Position numbers and translations under genes: made by a program
Source of the DNA: Richelia sinica FACHB-800
Lineage (GTDB): Bacteria > Cyanobacteriota > Cyanobacteriia > Cyanobacteriales > Nostocaceae
DNA length: 64,000 bases
Direction of reading: 5' to 3'
NCBI RefSeq assembly: GCF_014698825.1
Contig: NZ_JACJTT010000019.1
Span: 32,634 to 96,633 of the forward strand
Shown here: positions 27,937 through 35,973 of the stretch, one piece after another
How positions within the stretch are numbered: position 1 is the stretch's first letter
Layout: the number at the start of each line of letters is the position of its first letter
Notes under the pieces: model-generated
Told to the model about the DNA's origin: nothing
Database searches by the model: none
What the model saw: only the letters and a program-made list of their open reading frames with translations

Positions 27937-28094
27937 TGTACATTAACTAATTATTTGTCACTATTAACAGATTAATGTCACTTTTAACTTATCATTGGAC
28001 GATATGTAGTTTGGACATGCAATATCAAAGATGAACTGTTTATGATGACAAAAACAGTTTAACAAGGACGTAACTGGATTCGCTTTCAACCCAC
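27937..28094. mobile_element. crRNA-side end of a second, degraded CAST
   Basis: From the shared TGTACA, reading rightward, two TnsB-type sites of another subfamily appear (TTAACTAATTATTTGTCAC and TTAACAGATTAATGTCAC). They follow the end of Scytonema-type CASTs more closely than the sites of the intact element. A homing guide lies about 125 bp inside, the same layout as at 18315-18690. No cas12k, tns genes or other end are present to the right, so only this end survives. Confidence 0.75.
28066..28094 (-). ncRNA. Second delocalised homing crRNA for tRNA-Val
   Basis: On the minus strand GTGGGTTGAAAG (28094-28083) is followed by the same 17-nt spacer CGAATCCAGTTACGTCC (28082-28066) as in the first element. 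A hairpin AACTGTTT/AAACAGTT (28034-28059) lies just downstream in the guide's direction and could end the transcript. Flanking sequence differs from the first copy, so it is not a recent duplicate. Confidence 0.8.
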
Positions 28095-28099
28095 GCTTT

Positions 28100-28360
28100 T
28101 CTCAAAAGATTGTAACTGCCTAGCTAGTAGTAATTGAGGCAAGAAAAACAGAGGTATTACCAAGCAGTACCTGGGTAATAACTTCCAGAAGATTAAGACC
28201 ATGCTTAGAAACAGTGGAAAGAAAAGAACGGATATTGGCGAATGAAACTGCAAAATCGAATGAGCGAAAACCACCAGAAATTTTCTGCTTGCACTTCATC
28301 ATCTGCAAATCACGTTCTGCTTGATTATTGGTAAAAGGAACATCAGCTTTGTCTAAGTCC
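28100..28360 (-). pseudogene. IS66-family transposase C-terminal fragment
   Basis: On the minus strand the frame reads KADVPFTNNQAERDLQMMKC, then KQKISGGFRS and SFLSTVSKHGLNLLEVITQ, which is the C-terminal end of IS66-type transposases (TNNQAERDLR...KQKISG.FRS...). Everything before KADVPF is missing. It directly follows the second homing guide, so an IS66 insertion or recombination probably helped destroy the older CAST. Confidence 0.75.
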
Positions 28361-28478
28361 CGTTAACCAATATTTCACCTAAAAGTGAAGTTTTGGACTC
28401 ACACACAATTCAATTACACTCAATTAGACTCAGATTCCTGCTTAGTCCTTTTGAGAAAATCATCAATTCGCAGGAAGT

Positions 28479-29081
28479 CTAACGCTGACGTTGGTAGCGT
28501 CCGATTAACTCTGCTGTTGCCAAAACATGACCCTTCATTGCTTGCAAAATTTGCTCTTTTGTTGCGCCTGGTGGCAAACCCAAGTTTTTGTCTAAAGCAT
28601 AAAGTTTGAAGAAATACCGATGTGTACCACTAGGAGGACAGGGGCCACCGTAACCTAATTTGCCAAAATCATTCTTTCCCTGCACTCCACCATTAGGTAA
28701 GGTTTTCGTAGCAGTAATGTGTTCTGGTAATTGCCGAACTGTAGGAGGTATATCGTAAAGTACCCAATGTACAAATGTGTGTCTGGGTGCATCTGGGTCA
28801 TCGACTATTAATGCTAAACTTTGGGTTTCTTTTGGAGGTTCATCCCAGCTAAGAGTAGGCGAAATATCAGCACCATCACAGGTATATTTGGCAGGAATTT
28901 GGCTATTAGCTCCAAAGACGCTTTCTAATTTCATGCTTTTCCCCTTTGTTGTTAATTTACTGCTTGGGGTGGAGGCAATTTCGGTATTTTTATTACCCAC
29001 AGAACTACAAGCGATCGCGGATAATTCTACTAACCCAATTATACTGAAGCTTTGAGGTAGAAATGCCCGCATTCTGCTCAT
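28479..29081 (-). CDS. YbhB/YbcL (PEBP-like) family lipoprotein
   Basis: A 200-residue member of the Raf-kinase-inhibitor-like family, with DPDAPRHTFVHWVLYDIP and PPSGTHRYFFKLYALD, the conserved ligand-pocket motifs. The N-terminus has a hydrophobic stretch ending AIAC (Cys25), a lipobox, so it is probably anchored outside the cytoplasmic membrane. Bacterial members have no settled biochemical role. It is a single gene. Confidence 0.88.
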   Translation of the reverse strand: MSRMRAFLPQSFSIIGLVELSAIACSSVGNKNTEIASTPSSKLTTKGKSMKLESVFGANSQIPAKYTCDGADISPTLSWDEPPKETQSLALIVDDPDAPRHTFVHWVLYDIPPTVRQLPEHITATKTLPNGGVQGKNDFGKLGYGGPCPPSGTHRYFFKLYALDKNLGLPPGATKEQILQAMKGHVLATAELIGRYQRQR

Positions 29082-29269
29082 TATTTTGCACCTAACATCT
29101 TTATAGATTTTTGCAATAATTCATCATCTTAATGCTTGTTGCGGCTTATAAAAAAAGGATATATTTTTAAAGTCAAATTTAAAATTGCAATTTCAATTTA
29201 CAGTCTTAATTTTTAACAGATAAAAACCAAAAATGCTATTCCATACAATAAAATTGTGTTAGTATGTAA

Positions 29270-29499
29270 GTGAGATCGCAGGGAACTTCTAACATAGATG
29301 AGGAAAGTGGCAACACCAATTACCGAAAGCTGAGGTAAGAGTAACGCCAAACCAGGATCTAGGAAGATGCGACTATGGAAGGTTAGGGTGAGGAGCCTGC
29401 GAGACGTGTAAACCCAGGTTTTTTGTGGAGGGAACCTTTGTATAGAATAGGCAGTTATGGCTGAAGGGTCTGGTTGAACGCAACTAGACCCTTCAGTTT
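29270..29499 (+). ncRNA. Structured RNA-like element, possibly a group II intron domain I remnant
   Basis: The non-coding stretch begins GTGAGATCGC and contains GAGGAAAGTGGCAACACC, TTACCGAAAGCTGAGG, GTAACGCC, GATGCGACTATGGAAGG and CTGCGAGACGTGTAAACCC. This order recalls the 5' domain I of cyanobacterial group II introns (GTGYG start, ACCGAAAG, GTAACGCC). It ends with a strong hairpin CTGAAGGGTCTGGTT / AACTAGACCCTTCAG (29462-29499). No intron-encoded protein or domain V follows. A free-standing small RNA is the alternative. Confidence 0.4.
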
Positions 29500-29504
29500 A
29501 TGTT

Positions 29505-30055
29505 TTATCCTTTGACAACAGCAACAGGATGCAGACGCGCCACTTTACGAGCAATTCTGGCTTGGCTAACTACATTTACCACTCGACTGACATCTTTGTA
29601 TGCTTGGGGTGCTTCTTCAGCTAAACCGGACATAGAACCAGCCCGGATGCTAATCCCTTCGAGTTCTAGTTCGTCCTTGAGGCGATCGCCTTTAATTTCT
29701 CGTTTGGCTTTGTGACGACTCATCACCCGTCCCGCACCGTTGACTTCTGCCTCTAGAGAGTGTGCATCGAGATGCAAGATTGTAAATTGGTTAAATGCTA
29801 AGTTTTCACTTTCATGTAAATACAAAAGTTCATTCAACCAAGCAACCAGTAGGCTGACATAATCAACACCTTGGAGTTGAATTTTTCGCGTAATGGAAGA
29901 CTCTGAGGTGAACTCGACATCAGCTAAATAATAAAGAGCGATCACTGCTTGGATGAATAACTGAGTTAAATTCCCCCCCAAACACGATAAGCCCAGTCAG
30001 CCGTATGTTCAACTTCTTGAAACCCTGCCAAATTGATTAAATCTGAGCTTTTCAC
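29505..30055 (-). pseudogene. Archease/RtcB relic (internal deletion and frameshift)
   Basis: On the minus strand an archease N-terminus ([20 protein letters not shown] start about 30055) runs into a run of seven G at about 29974-29980, where the frame shifts by one base. Archease continues ([15 protein letters not shown]) and is then joined to the last 80 residues of the RNA ligase RtcB ([18 protein letters not shown] ... [13 protein letters not shown] ... [10 protein letters not shown]). The roughly 300 residues with the RtcB metal site are missing. Archease activates RtcB in RNA repair; this copy cannot ligate RNA. Confidence 0.8.
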
Positions 30056-30266
30056 TGGTTGATTAGATAAATTTTGCCTAGTAAATTCACCAGTTTTTCT
30101 AAGTTAGAAGTGTTTAAATTTCTAAGTGCAAAGTGTCTCAATTTTTTGGGTTTAATTTGATGCTAAAAGAAAAATTTGAAGAACTTGTAAGGTAGTTTTG
30201 CCTTCCTCACAACTTTCTCAAATTTGTTACCTAATCTAAAAGATATCTTGTAAGCGGCGGTAAGTT

Positions 30267-30938
30267 ATGGCTACTATAAGTCAAATCAAAACAAGATTCC
30301 GAAATCGCGCTGAAGCAGGGCAACAATTAGCTAACAAACTGACAGATTACGCCCATCGTCCCGATGTGTTAGTGTTGGGACTCGTGCGTGGTGGTGTACC
30401 TGTTGCTTTTGAAGTAGCCAAAGTTTTGAATGTGTCGTGGGATATTTGCTTAGTGAGTAAATTGACTGTACCAGGACATAAAGAATTAGCAATGGGTAGC
30501 ATTGCCTCTGGTGGTGTACGTTGCCTTAATTATGATGTTGTTAGTTGGCTGGGGATTTCTGGGAAAACAATTGATGATGTTGCAGCTAGGGAACAACGAG
30601 AATTAGAGCGACGCGACAGAGCTTATCGGGGTCATCTTTCGCCATTAGAAATTAGCAATCGCACTATCATTCTTGTGGATGATGGTATCACCACTGGCTC
30701 AACCATGCGTGCTGCTATTACTATTGTCAGAGAACAAAAGCCTCAGCAAATTATTGTTGCAGTTCCGGTAGGATTAGTCAAAACTTGTCAAGAATTAAGC
30801 CATGAAGTAGATAAATTTATATGTTTAATAACACCAAAAACTTTGTATGCAATCGCTCTCTGGTATGAAAATTTTGCTCAAATCAGTGATGCTGCAATTC
30901 GTGAATTTTTGACCCAGCAATTTGCAGTTAGTTCTTAA
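30267..30938 (+). CDS. Phosphoribosyltransferase-family protein
   Basis: A 223-residue type I phosphoribosyltransferase fold. The PRPP-binding loop is ILVDDGITTGSTM (about residues 133-145). An N-terminal FRNRAEAGQQLANKL and LVRGGVPVAFEVA are typical of the stress-island proteins annotated only as phosphoribosyltransferase. The substrate is not known; it is not one of the standard purine or pyrimidine enzymes. AAGCGGCGGTAAG lies just before the ATG. Confidence 0.88.
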   Translation: MATISQIKTRFRNRAEAGQQLANKLTDYAHRPDVLVLGLVRGGVPVAFEVAKVLNVSWDICLVSKLTVPGHKELAMGSIASGGVRCLNYDVVSWLGISGKTIDDVAAREQRELERRDRAYRGHLSPLEISNRTIILVDDGITTGSTMRAAITIVREQKPQQIIVAVPVGLVKTCQELSHEVDKFICLITPKTLYAIALWYENFAQISDAAIREFLTQQFAVSS

Positions 30939-31131
30939 AGAGATTGTATATACTTTTTTATCGTTTCTTCGCTGACATGGACTTTTAGAGAAATAATAGA
31001 AATTGAAGGTAAAAGTTAATAATTCAAGGTCAAAATTTTCATATACATTGATTACGGAGTTGTAATTGCTGCTACATCTGTCGCAGATATCACGATTCTT
31101 ACTTCCTAATTTAGTGTGGGAGGTGAGTAGA

Positions 31132-31296
31132 ATGACCATTACAGCCACTCAACCAAAATTGCAGGTAAAAAAGGTAATTAAGACAAAACAATTATCTCAA
31201 CATTCAACAGATATTGGTACTCCTCAAGTTCCCCTCCGTCAACTCCCAGTAAAACAAGAGCATGAGTTGTTATGTGATTGGGAAAACGCATCTTAA
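31132..31296 (+). CDS. Small hypothetical protein, 54 residues
   Basis: It starts at an ATG preceded by a good ribosome-binding site (GGGAGGTGAG). The protein is polar, rich in Lys and Gln (MTITATQPKLQVKKVIKTKQ...), with no membrane segment or domain. It ends 63 bp before the hibernation factor gene and may share its transcript. No function is proposed. Confidence 0.5.
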   Translation: MTITATQPKLQVKKVIKTKQLSQHSTDIGTPQVPLRQLPVKQEHELLCDWENAS

Positions 31297-31359
31297 TTAG
31301 CACCTTGACTGAGCAATCTGTCAATCCAGGCAAGAGATACTTGAGAAATAGGAGAACAC

Positions 31360-31926
31360 ATGATCATTCCACTACAAATTACCTTTCACAACATTCCACC
31401 ATCAGAAGCGGTAGAAGCAAAAATTCGCTCTTTAGCTGATAAACTAGAGCATTTTTATAACCGGATTACGAGCTGTCGAGTCATAGTTGATGCCCCACAT
31501 CGACGTCAACGTAACGGTAAACTTTATCAGGTGCGAATTGATATCACTGTGCCAACAGGGGAAATCGTTGTCAACCGTGACCCGCCTGAACATCAATCCC
31601 ACGAGGATATTTATGTAGCAATTCGTGATGCTTTTGATGCAGCCAAGCGTAAACTGCAAGACCACACCAGTATGCTGCGTCAGGAAACCAAGACTCATGA
31701 AGAACAGCCTCATGGACGAATTACGTCTTTGTTCTCTGATGAAGGCTACGGTTTTATCGAAACACCTGATGGTAGCGAAGTTTATTTTCACCGCAACAGT
31801 CTGTTCAATGGTGATTTTGAGCAGTTGCAGGTGGGAGACGAAGTTCGTTTTACAGAGGAAGAAGGTGATAAAGGACTGCAAGCTAGTACTGTTAGATTGA
31901 TTGGTAAGCATCACCTGCAAGGTTAG
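31360..31926 (+). CDS. Ribosome hibernation factor (HPF/RaiA) fused to a cold-shock domain
   Basis: A 188-residue fusion. Residues 1-110 are an HPF/RaiA ribosome-binding domain (MIIPLQITFHNIPPSEAVEAKI, then DIYVAIRDAFDAAKRKLQ). Residues 118-185 are a cold-shock nucleic-acid-binding domain with GRITSLFSDEGYGFIETPDG and EVYFHRNSLF, the RNP1/RNP2-like motifs. It should bind idle ribosomes under stress. Neighbours are other stress and translation-linked genes. Confidence 0.9.
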   Translation: MIIPLQITFHNIPPSEAVEAKIRSLADKLEHFYNRITSCRVIVDAPHRRQRNGKLYQVRIDITVPTGEIVVNRDPPEHQSHEDIYVAIRDAFDAAKRKLQDHTSMLRQETKTHEEQPHGRITSLFSDEGYGFIETPDGSEVYFHRNSLFNGDFEQLQVGDEVRFTEEEGDKGLQASTVRLIGKHHLQG

Positions 31927-31982
31927 GCTGTTGATTTAAACCACTTTTTGAATAGTCCAGAGAACATCAACCACTTCCGCCT

Positions 31983-32361
31983 ATGGCAAAGTCTGTCACT
32001 TTAGCATTTATTGGCGATTTCATGCTAGGTCGGGGTGTCAACGAAGAGATTCCCCGAAGATCGGCAGAGTCCTTTTGGGGAGATGTTTTGCCGATTTTGC
32101 GCGGTGCGGATGCTGTCATCGCTAATTGTGTTTCTGGTAGAAGTGAGCGATCGCGGCTTATATAAGTTGCGTTTAATACCTGTATTTTTAAGTTATACGC
32201 GAGTTGACCTAGCTAAAGGCGAAGAATTAACTGCTATCTGTCAGCGTATGCAATTTCTTTGTGCAAATTTCAATACCAATATCGTACAAACAACAGAAGG
32301 ATTAGAAGTTAACTTGGGGGCTGGGAAAAACGCCACTATCAGTTCTACTCCTTCTCTGTAA
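31983..32361 (+). pseudogene. CapA-family phosphoesterase relic
   Basis: The N-terminus SVTLAFIGDFMLGRGVNEEI and AESFWGDVLPILRGADAVIAN belongs to the CapA/PgsA metallophosphatase family. After about residue 48 the frame joins, shifted by one, to a CapA C-terminus (DRGLYKLRLIPVFLSYTRVD, then LAKGEELTAICQRMQ). About 250 residues of the core, including most metal ligands, are missing. It is an internal deletion product and not functional. Confidence 0.75.
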
Positions 32362-32378
32362 ACACAGGAGGTAAACGA

Positions 32379-33545
32379 ATGAAATTACTCTCTATTGCAG
32401 AACTGGAAACACTAGCAAAACAACCTGGAGAAGTATGTGTATCGATTTTTCTCCCAACTTGCCATGCCGGGATGGATACGCAACAAAACCCAATCCGGTT
32501 TAAGAACTTAATTCGAGAAGCTGAAGAACGCTTGATTGAGCATGGTTGGCGTTCTGAAGATGCAAAAAACTTACTCGAACCAGTTAGAGAGCTAGATGAG
32601 TATGAATTTTGGCAACATCAAAGTAATGGTTTAGCAATCTTCCGCTCACAAGATTTTTTCCAATATTACTCTCTACCTGTAGATTTTACAGAACTAGTAT
32701 CTGTAAGTAACCATTTTTACCTTAAACCTCTATTCCCCTTCTTCCAGAGCGATGGACATTTCTATGTCCTGGCTCTCAGCCATAATCTGATTCGGCTATT
32801 AGAAGGCACTCACCATCATATTGAAGAAATTGATTTAACTGGTGTACTACCAAGTCTGGAAGCAGTACTACGGTTTGAAGAACCAGAACGGCAAACTCCT
32901 TCTCATACAGGCACTCCAGGCGCAACAGGTGGACGACGCGCCGCTCCTGGTGGAGTCACGGTATTTCACGGTCATGGTGCTGGTGATGAAGATGAGAAGG
33001 AAAATCTCAGCATATACTTCCATCGGGTCAATGAAGCCTTGCAGGAGTTACTCAAAGCCGAACACGCTCCTTTGGTGTTGGCTGGGGTAGAGTATCTTTT
33101 GCCGATTTACCGAGAAGCAAATACTTATCCTGATCTCGTGGATGCTGGTATAACAGGTAATCCAGAACTACTATCACCAGAAGAATTACACACCCAAGCT
33201 TGGGAAATAGTAGAACCATTATTTTTGCAAGCACAGCAAGACGCAATCAATCAATACAGGGAACTGCTAGGAACTGGAAAAGCCTCCAACCAAATTACGG
33301 AAACTATTCCGGCTGCTTGTCAGGGAAGGGTTGACAAGTTAATTGTCGCCCTCGGTCAACAGCAGTGGGGTACTTTTGACTCAGATACCCAAACAGTTCA
33401 GGTACATCCCAATGCAGAACCCAACGACGAGGAATTATTAGATTTCGCTGCAACTCAAACTATCTTGAATGGCGGTATTGTCTATGCAGTTGAGTCGGCT
33501 GAGATGCCAGATGATATCCCATTAGCTGCGGTATTTCGCTATTGA
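32379..33545 (+). CDS. baeRF-family (bacterial eRF1-like) protein
   Basis: A 388-residue protein of the bacterial archaeo-eukaryotic release-factor family. The N-terminus (LAKQPGEVCVSIFLPTCHAG) and the C-terminal part (CQGRVDKLIVALGQQQWGTF, then DEELLDFAATQTILNGG) match the family pattern. A GQ-like catalytic motif for peptide release is not evident. The GTPGATGGRRAAPGGV stretch (about 180) is a flexible loop. A role in ribosome rescue is proposed for the family but not proven. AGGAGG lies 9 bp before its ATG. Confidence 0.82.
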   Translation: MKLLSIAELETLAKQPGEVCVSIFLPTCHAGMDTQQNPIRFKNLIREAEERLIEHGWRSEDAKNLLEPVRELDEYEFWQHQSNGLAIFRSQDFFQYYSLPVDFTELVSVSNHFYLKPLFPFFQSDGHFYVLALSHNLIRLLEGTHHHIEEIDLTGVLPSLEAVLRFEEPERQTPSHTGTPGATGGRRAAPGGVTVFHGHGAGDEDEKENLSIYFHRVNEALQELLKAEHAPLVLAGVEYLLPIYREANTYPDLVDAGITGNPELLSPEELHTQAWEIVEPLFLQAQQDAINQYRELLGTGKASNQITETIPAACQGRVDKLIVALGQQQWGTFDSDTQTVQVHPNAEPNDEELLDFAATQTILNGGIVYAVESAEMPDDIPLAAVFRY

Positions 33546-33555
33546 TAGGTAAATT

Positions 33556-33893
33556 ATGAACCTTAAGCAGAGAGGCATTCTAATCATCATCTTGATTGTG
33601 ATTGTTAGTCTGTCTCTATCTAAAACACTAGTGCATATTCTGACTGAAGCATGGTGGTTTGATAATGTCGGTTTTTCCGAATTATTCTGCATCCTACTAG
33701 TTTTGGTAATAGCGATCCCATCTTTAAAAAGGACATCGGCTTTTATGTCTTCCAGTTACCGCTTTACGAAGCTATTCGCAACTGGTTGTTATTCGCTTTG
33801 GTTTGGGGACTAATAGTATCTATTCTGGTTTGTTTGCTCAAAATCAGTTTTGCACCCAACATTTCGCACTTTGAAGTGCTACAGAGAGAATAG
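33556..33893 (+). pseudogene. UPF0182 membrane protein relic
   Basis: The start MNLKQRGILIIILIVIVSLS and LTEAWWFDNVGFSELF is the N-terminus of UPF0182 proteins (usually about 900 residues). The frame then breaks, and a later piece (DPIFKKDIGFYVFQLPLYEA, then IRNWLLFALVWG) appears in another frame before ending near 33893. The rest of the gene is gone. Confidence 0.75.
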
Positions 33894-34274
33894 CAGATAT
33901 TTCGATTTTTTGTTCGCGTAGCGTGTGCTTTGCATATGTGGTTGACCTTCAATCGTGACGTATTTGCCTCTCATAAAGCTAGTTTCGGCTTTATTTGGGC
34001 TTCATTTTTGTCTAAGTCCAAGTACCACCAATTGCCACTTTATGAATAGCTTCATGAAATCTTTAAAATAAGATGTGGTTTATAAAATTTTGTCTATCCT
34101 GTTGAACCTAGACTACGCAAGCATCTCGATACTTTTTATTTATATGTAAATATACTTAACCTATACTTAACCAAGTATTTTTTCTATGAAGTATAAGTTT
34201 TTTACTTTCCTACAATATAAATACTGATTATTATCACAAGCATTAACAGTTCTTTCATCAAGAACATAAATCAT
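33894..34274. other. Intergenic region, nothing recognised
   Basis: About 380 bp of AT-rich DNA between the UPF0182 relic and the PEP-CTERM gene. It must hold the promoter of the latter. No gene or RNA is seen. Confidence 0.4.
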
Positions 34275-34862
34275 ATGCCTACTATGAATTTTTTGACCAG
34301 GCTATCACTGGCCACAGCAGGAACAGCAGTTGTTGCCCTCAGTGTTGCAGAAACAGCTAATGCTGCTGGATTTTCAGGAGCTTATAACCCAAACAACTGG
34401 ACATTGACCAACAATAATGCTGATGGTTCCGTAGATACAACTAACGCACCTTTATCAATCACTACAACAGGTGGTAATAATGGGTCTGATAGTTTTGGTC
34501 AAACTGCTTACACCACAATTGCAGCTAATAATAGTGTAGTTAGTTTTGACTGGAATTATTTTACTTTTGACGGACCGTTCTATGATCCTTTTGGCTTTAT
34601 TCGCAATGGTGTCTTCACAGAATTAACTGATTCATTCGGAGCATTTTCTCAATCTGGTAGTTTTAGCACTGTAGTAAATGCAGGTGATACCTTTGGCTTT
34701 GCTATTAATACTACAGATAATCTCTATGATCCTGCCACTGCTACCATCTCAAACTTCCATGTTGCTGTTGTACCCGAACCAGCTTCTCTCATTGGTGTAC
34801 TAGGCTTAGGTGCTTTTGGTGTTACCTCACTTCGCAAACGCAAAGCCACAGTTCAAGCATAA
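34275..34862 (+). CDS. PEP-CTERM sorting-domain protein
   Basis: A 195-residue exported protein. A signal peptide (FLTRLSLATAGTAVVALSVA, cleavage near ANAA) is followed by a compact beta-rich domain and a C-terminal sorting tag: VPEPASLIGVLGLGAFG, then LRKRK. Such tags are processed by exosortases. The function of the body is unknown. A second ATG lies three codons in (MNFLTR). Confidence 0.85.
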   Translation: MPTMNFLTRLSLATAGTAVVALSVAETANAAGFSGAYNPNNWTLTNNNADGSVDTTNAPLSITTTGGNNGSDSFGQTAYTTIAANNSVVSFDWNYFTFDGPFYDPFGFIRNGVFTELTDSFGAFSQSGSFSTVVNAGDTFGFAINTTDNLYDPATATISNFHVAVVPEPASLIGVLGLGAFGVTSLRKRKATVQA

Positions 34863-34891
34863 TATTGATTACTACATATAATTCTCTTTCG

Positions 34892-34922
34892 GCTATGTCA
34901 AATTTTGACATGGCGTTTTTTC
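34892..34922 (+). terminator. Terminator of the PEP-CTERM gene
   Basis: A stem ATGTCAAA/TTTGACAT with an AT loop is followed by GGCGTTTTTTCG, about 30 bp after the stop. Confidence 0.6.
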
Positions 34923-35205
34923 GTTTGGTACTCGATATAATTTTGGTTGTTCCCTTCGACTTCGCTCAGGGAACTCACTCAGGAAAAACTTTTAGTCCAC
35001 CTTCTGCACCCCCTAGCAGACCAGTCTAAACTCCTGTTGTTTGACATGGCCCTTTTATTTGAACTATGGGAATTCTGTTCGATTTTTGACACATCCATGA
35101 CTTACCCATAGGCTACGAAAAAAATGGGTTTGAGATTGCTTCCTTACGGTCGCAATGACGTAAATACGTCAATCTTGCGTAAGTCCTACTGGTATTAAAT
35201 AAACC
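34923..35205. other. Intergenic region, nothing firm
   Basis: It contains CGACTTCGCTCAGGGAAC and GGTCGCAATGACGTAAAT, fragments of repeats scattered in cyanobacterial genomes, but no gene. Confidence 0.35.
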
Positions 35206-35595
35206 CTATTTAATTTCCTGACTAATTAAATCAATTATTTCTACAATATTCCTACAAATACTTGCATAAACATTATTTTCTTCCTCAATATGGACATGAT
35301 GAGGAAAATTTTGTAAATTAGGAAAATGCTCTACATTGTCCCATCTTTTTCTTAACTGGGTTCTGTTACCATCCATCCATTGATAACGATAGGTTTCTGT
35401 AATACATTTATCTCCCTGTATTTTAAAAAATTCTACCACTTCTAAAAAATCACCATTCGTCAAATTCAATCTTGCTCGAAAATAACCTTGATCAGATAAT
35501 GCTCGTTCCTTCACAATATCAATTTGATCAATTATCGAACTGGTAATTAATTTAGCTTTTATTTCAGTTAAATAATCCTCAACAATCATTTTCAA
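35206..35595 (-). CDS. DUF6516 (TumE-like) toxin candidate
   Basis: A 129-residue protein with the DUF6516 pattern: FRARLNLTNGDFLEVVEFF, then YRYQWMDGNRTQLRKRWDN and FPHHVHIEEEN. This family includes the TumE toxin of TumE-TumA pairs. It starts 1 bp after the stop of a small partner gene, as expected for such pairs. The mode of action cannot be read from the sequence. Confidence 0.72.
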   Translation of the reverse strand: MKMIVEDYLTEIKAKLITSSIIDQIDIVKERALSDQGYFRARLNLTNGDFLEVVEFFKIQGDKCITETYRYQWMDGNRTQLRKRWDNVEHFPNLQNFPHHVHIEEENNVYASICRNIVEIIDLISQEIK

Positions 35596-35596
35596 T

Positions 35597-35911
35597 TTAA
35601 GATTGAAGTAATGTTAAACGAGCTTGTAAATTAGACCACATTTGATAAAAAGCACTCCATTCCACAAAATCAGCTTCATCTCCTAATTGACCTGTTTTAA
35701 ATCGCTGATAAAAATCCGCAGATGATAATTGATACTGTTGCTCAAATATTTGTAAATCTGTTTCTAATTCTCTAATTTGCTGTTGAATATTTTCTCTTTC
35801 TTGATGAATAATTTTCCTGAGTGATAAAGCTAAAATATCACTATATCCTCCTTGTTGAGAAAGTGCTTCCAGGATTTTTAATTGATTGATTATTTCTGCT
35901 TGAGTAGTCAT
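35597..35911 (-). CDS. Small coiled-coil partner of DUF6516 (TumA-like antitoxin candidate)
   Basis: A 104-residue, largely helical protein (TTQAEIINQLKILEALSQ, then RENIQQQIRELETDLQIFEQ, a coiled coil at about 40-65). I use the ATG at 35911; an earlier in-frame start at 35971 is followed by a hydrophobic stretch unlike the family. It is directly upstream of the DUF6516 gene on the same strand. Confidence 0.6.
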   Translation of the reverse strand: MTTQAEIINQLKILEALSQQGGYSDILALSLRKIIHQERENIQQQIRELETDLQIFEQQYQLSSADFYQRFKTGQLGDEADFVEWSAFYQMWSNLQARLTLLQS

Positions 35912-35973
35912 GATTACTTTTAATTGCAGATTACTGATTACTAAAAACTTTGATATGTAGGGTTTTAGCATTT

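Larger units (their letters stand above)
18315..27942. mobile_element. Type V-K CRISPR-associated transposon (CAST), complete, about 9.6 kb
   Basis: The element is bounded by TGTACA at both ends (18315-18320 and 27937-27942). Each end is followed inward by TGTCGATTGCCAAATTATTTG and further TnsB-type sites. Inside are a homing guide, CRISPR array, tracrRNA, cas12k, cvkR, cargo, tniQ, tnsC and tnsB, the full set of a V-K system. The crRNA-side end starts 43 bp after the GTT PAM in tRNA-Val. The 5 bp outside the two ends (GTAAT and TTAAC) do not match, so no simple target duplication is left; the far end abuts a second CAST remnant. Confidence 0.93.

Noticed and set aside
28774..28779. TGTACA near 28774 as a possible far end of the second CAST
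   Set aside because: It lies inside the conserved HWVLYDIP region of the YbhB/YbcL gene and has no TnsB-type sites beside it.
29462..29499. Terminator assignment for the rtcB relic alone
   Set aside because: The hairpin has no T-tract on the minus strand and is more naturally the 3' part of the plus-strand RNA-like element.
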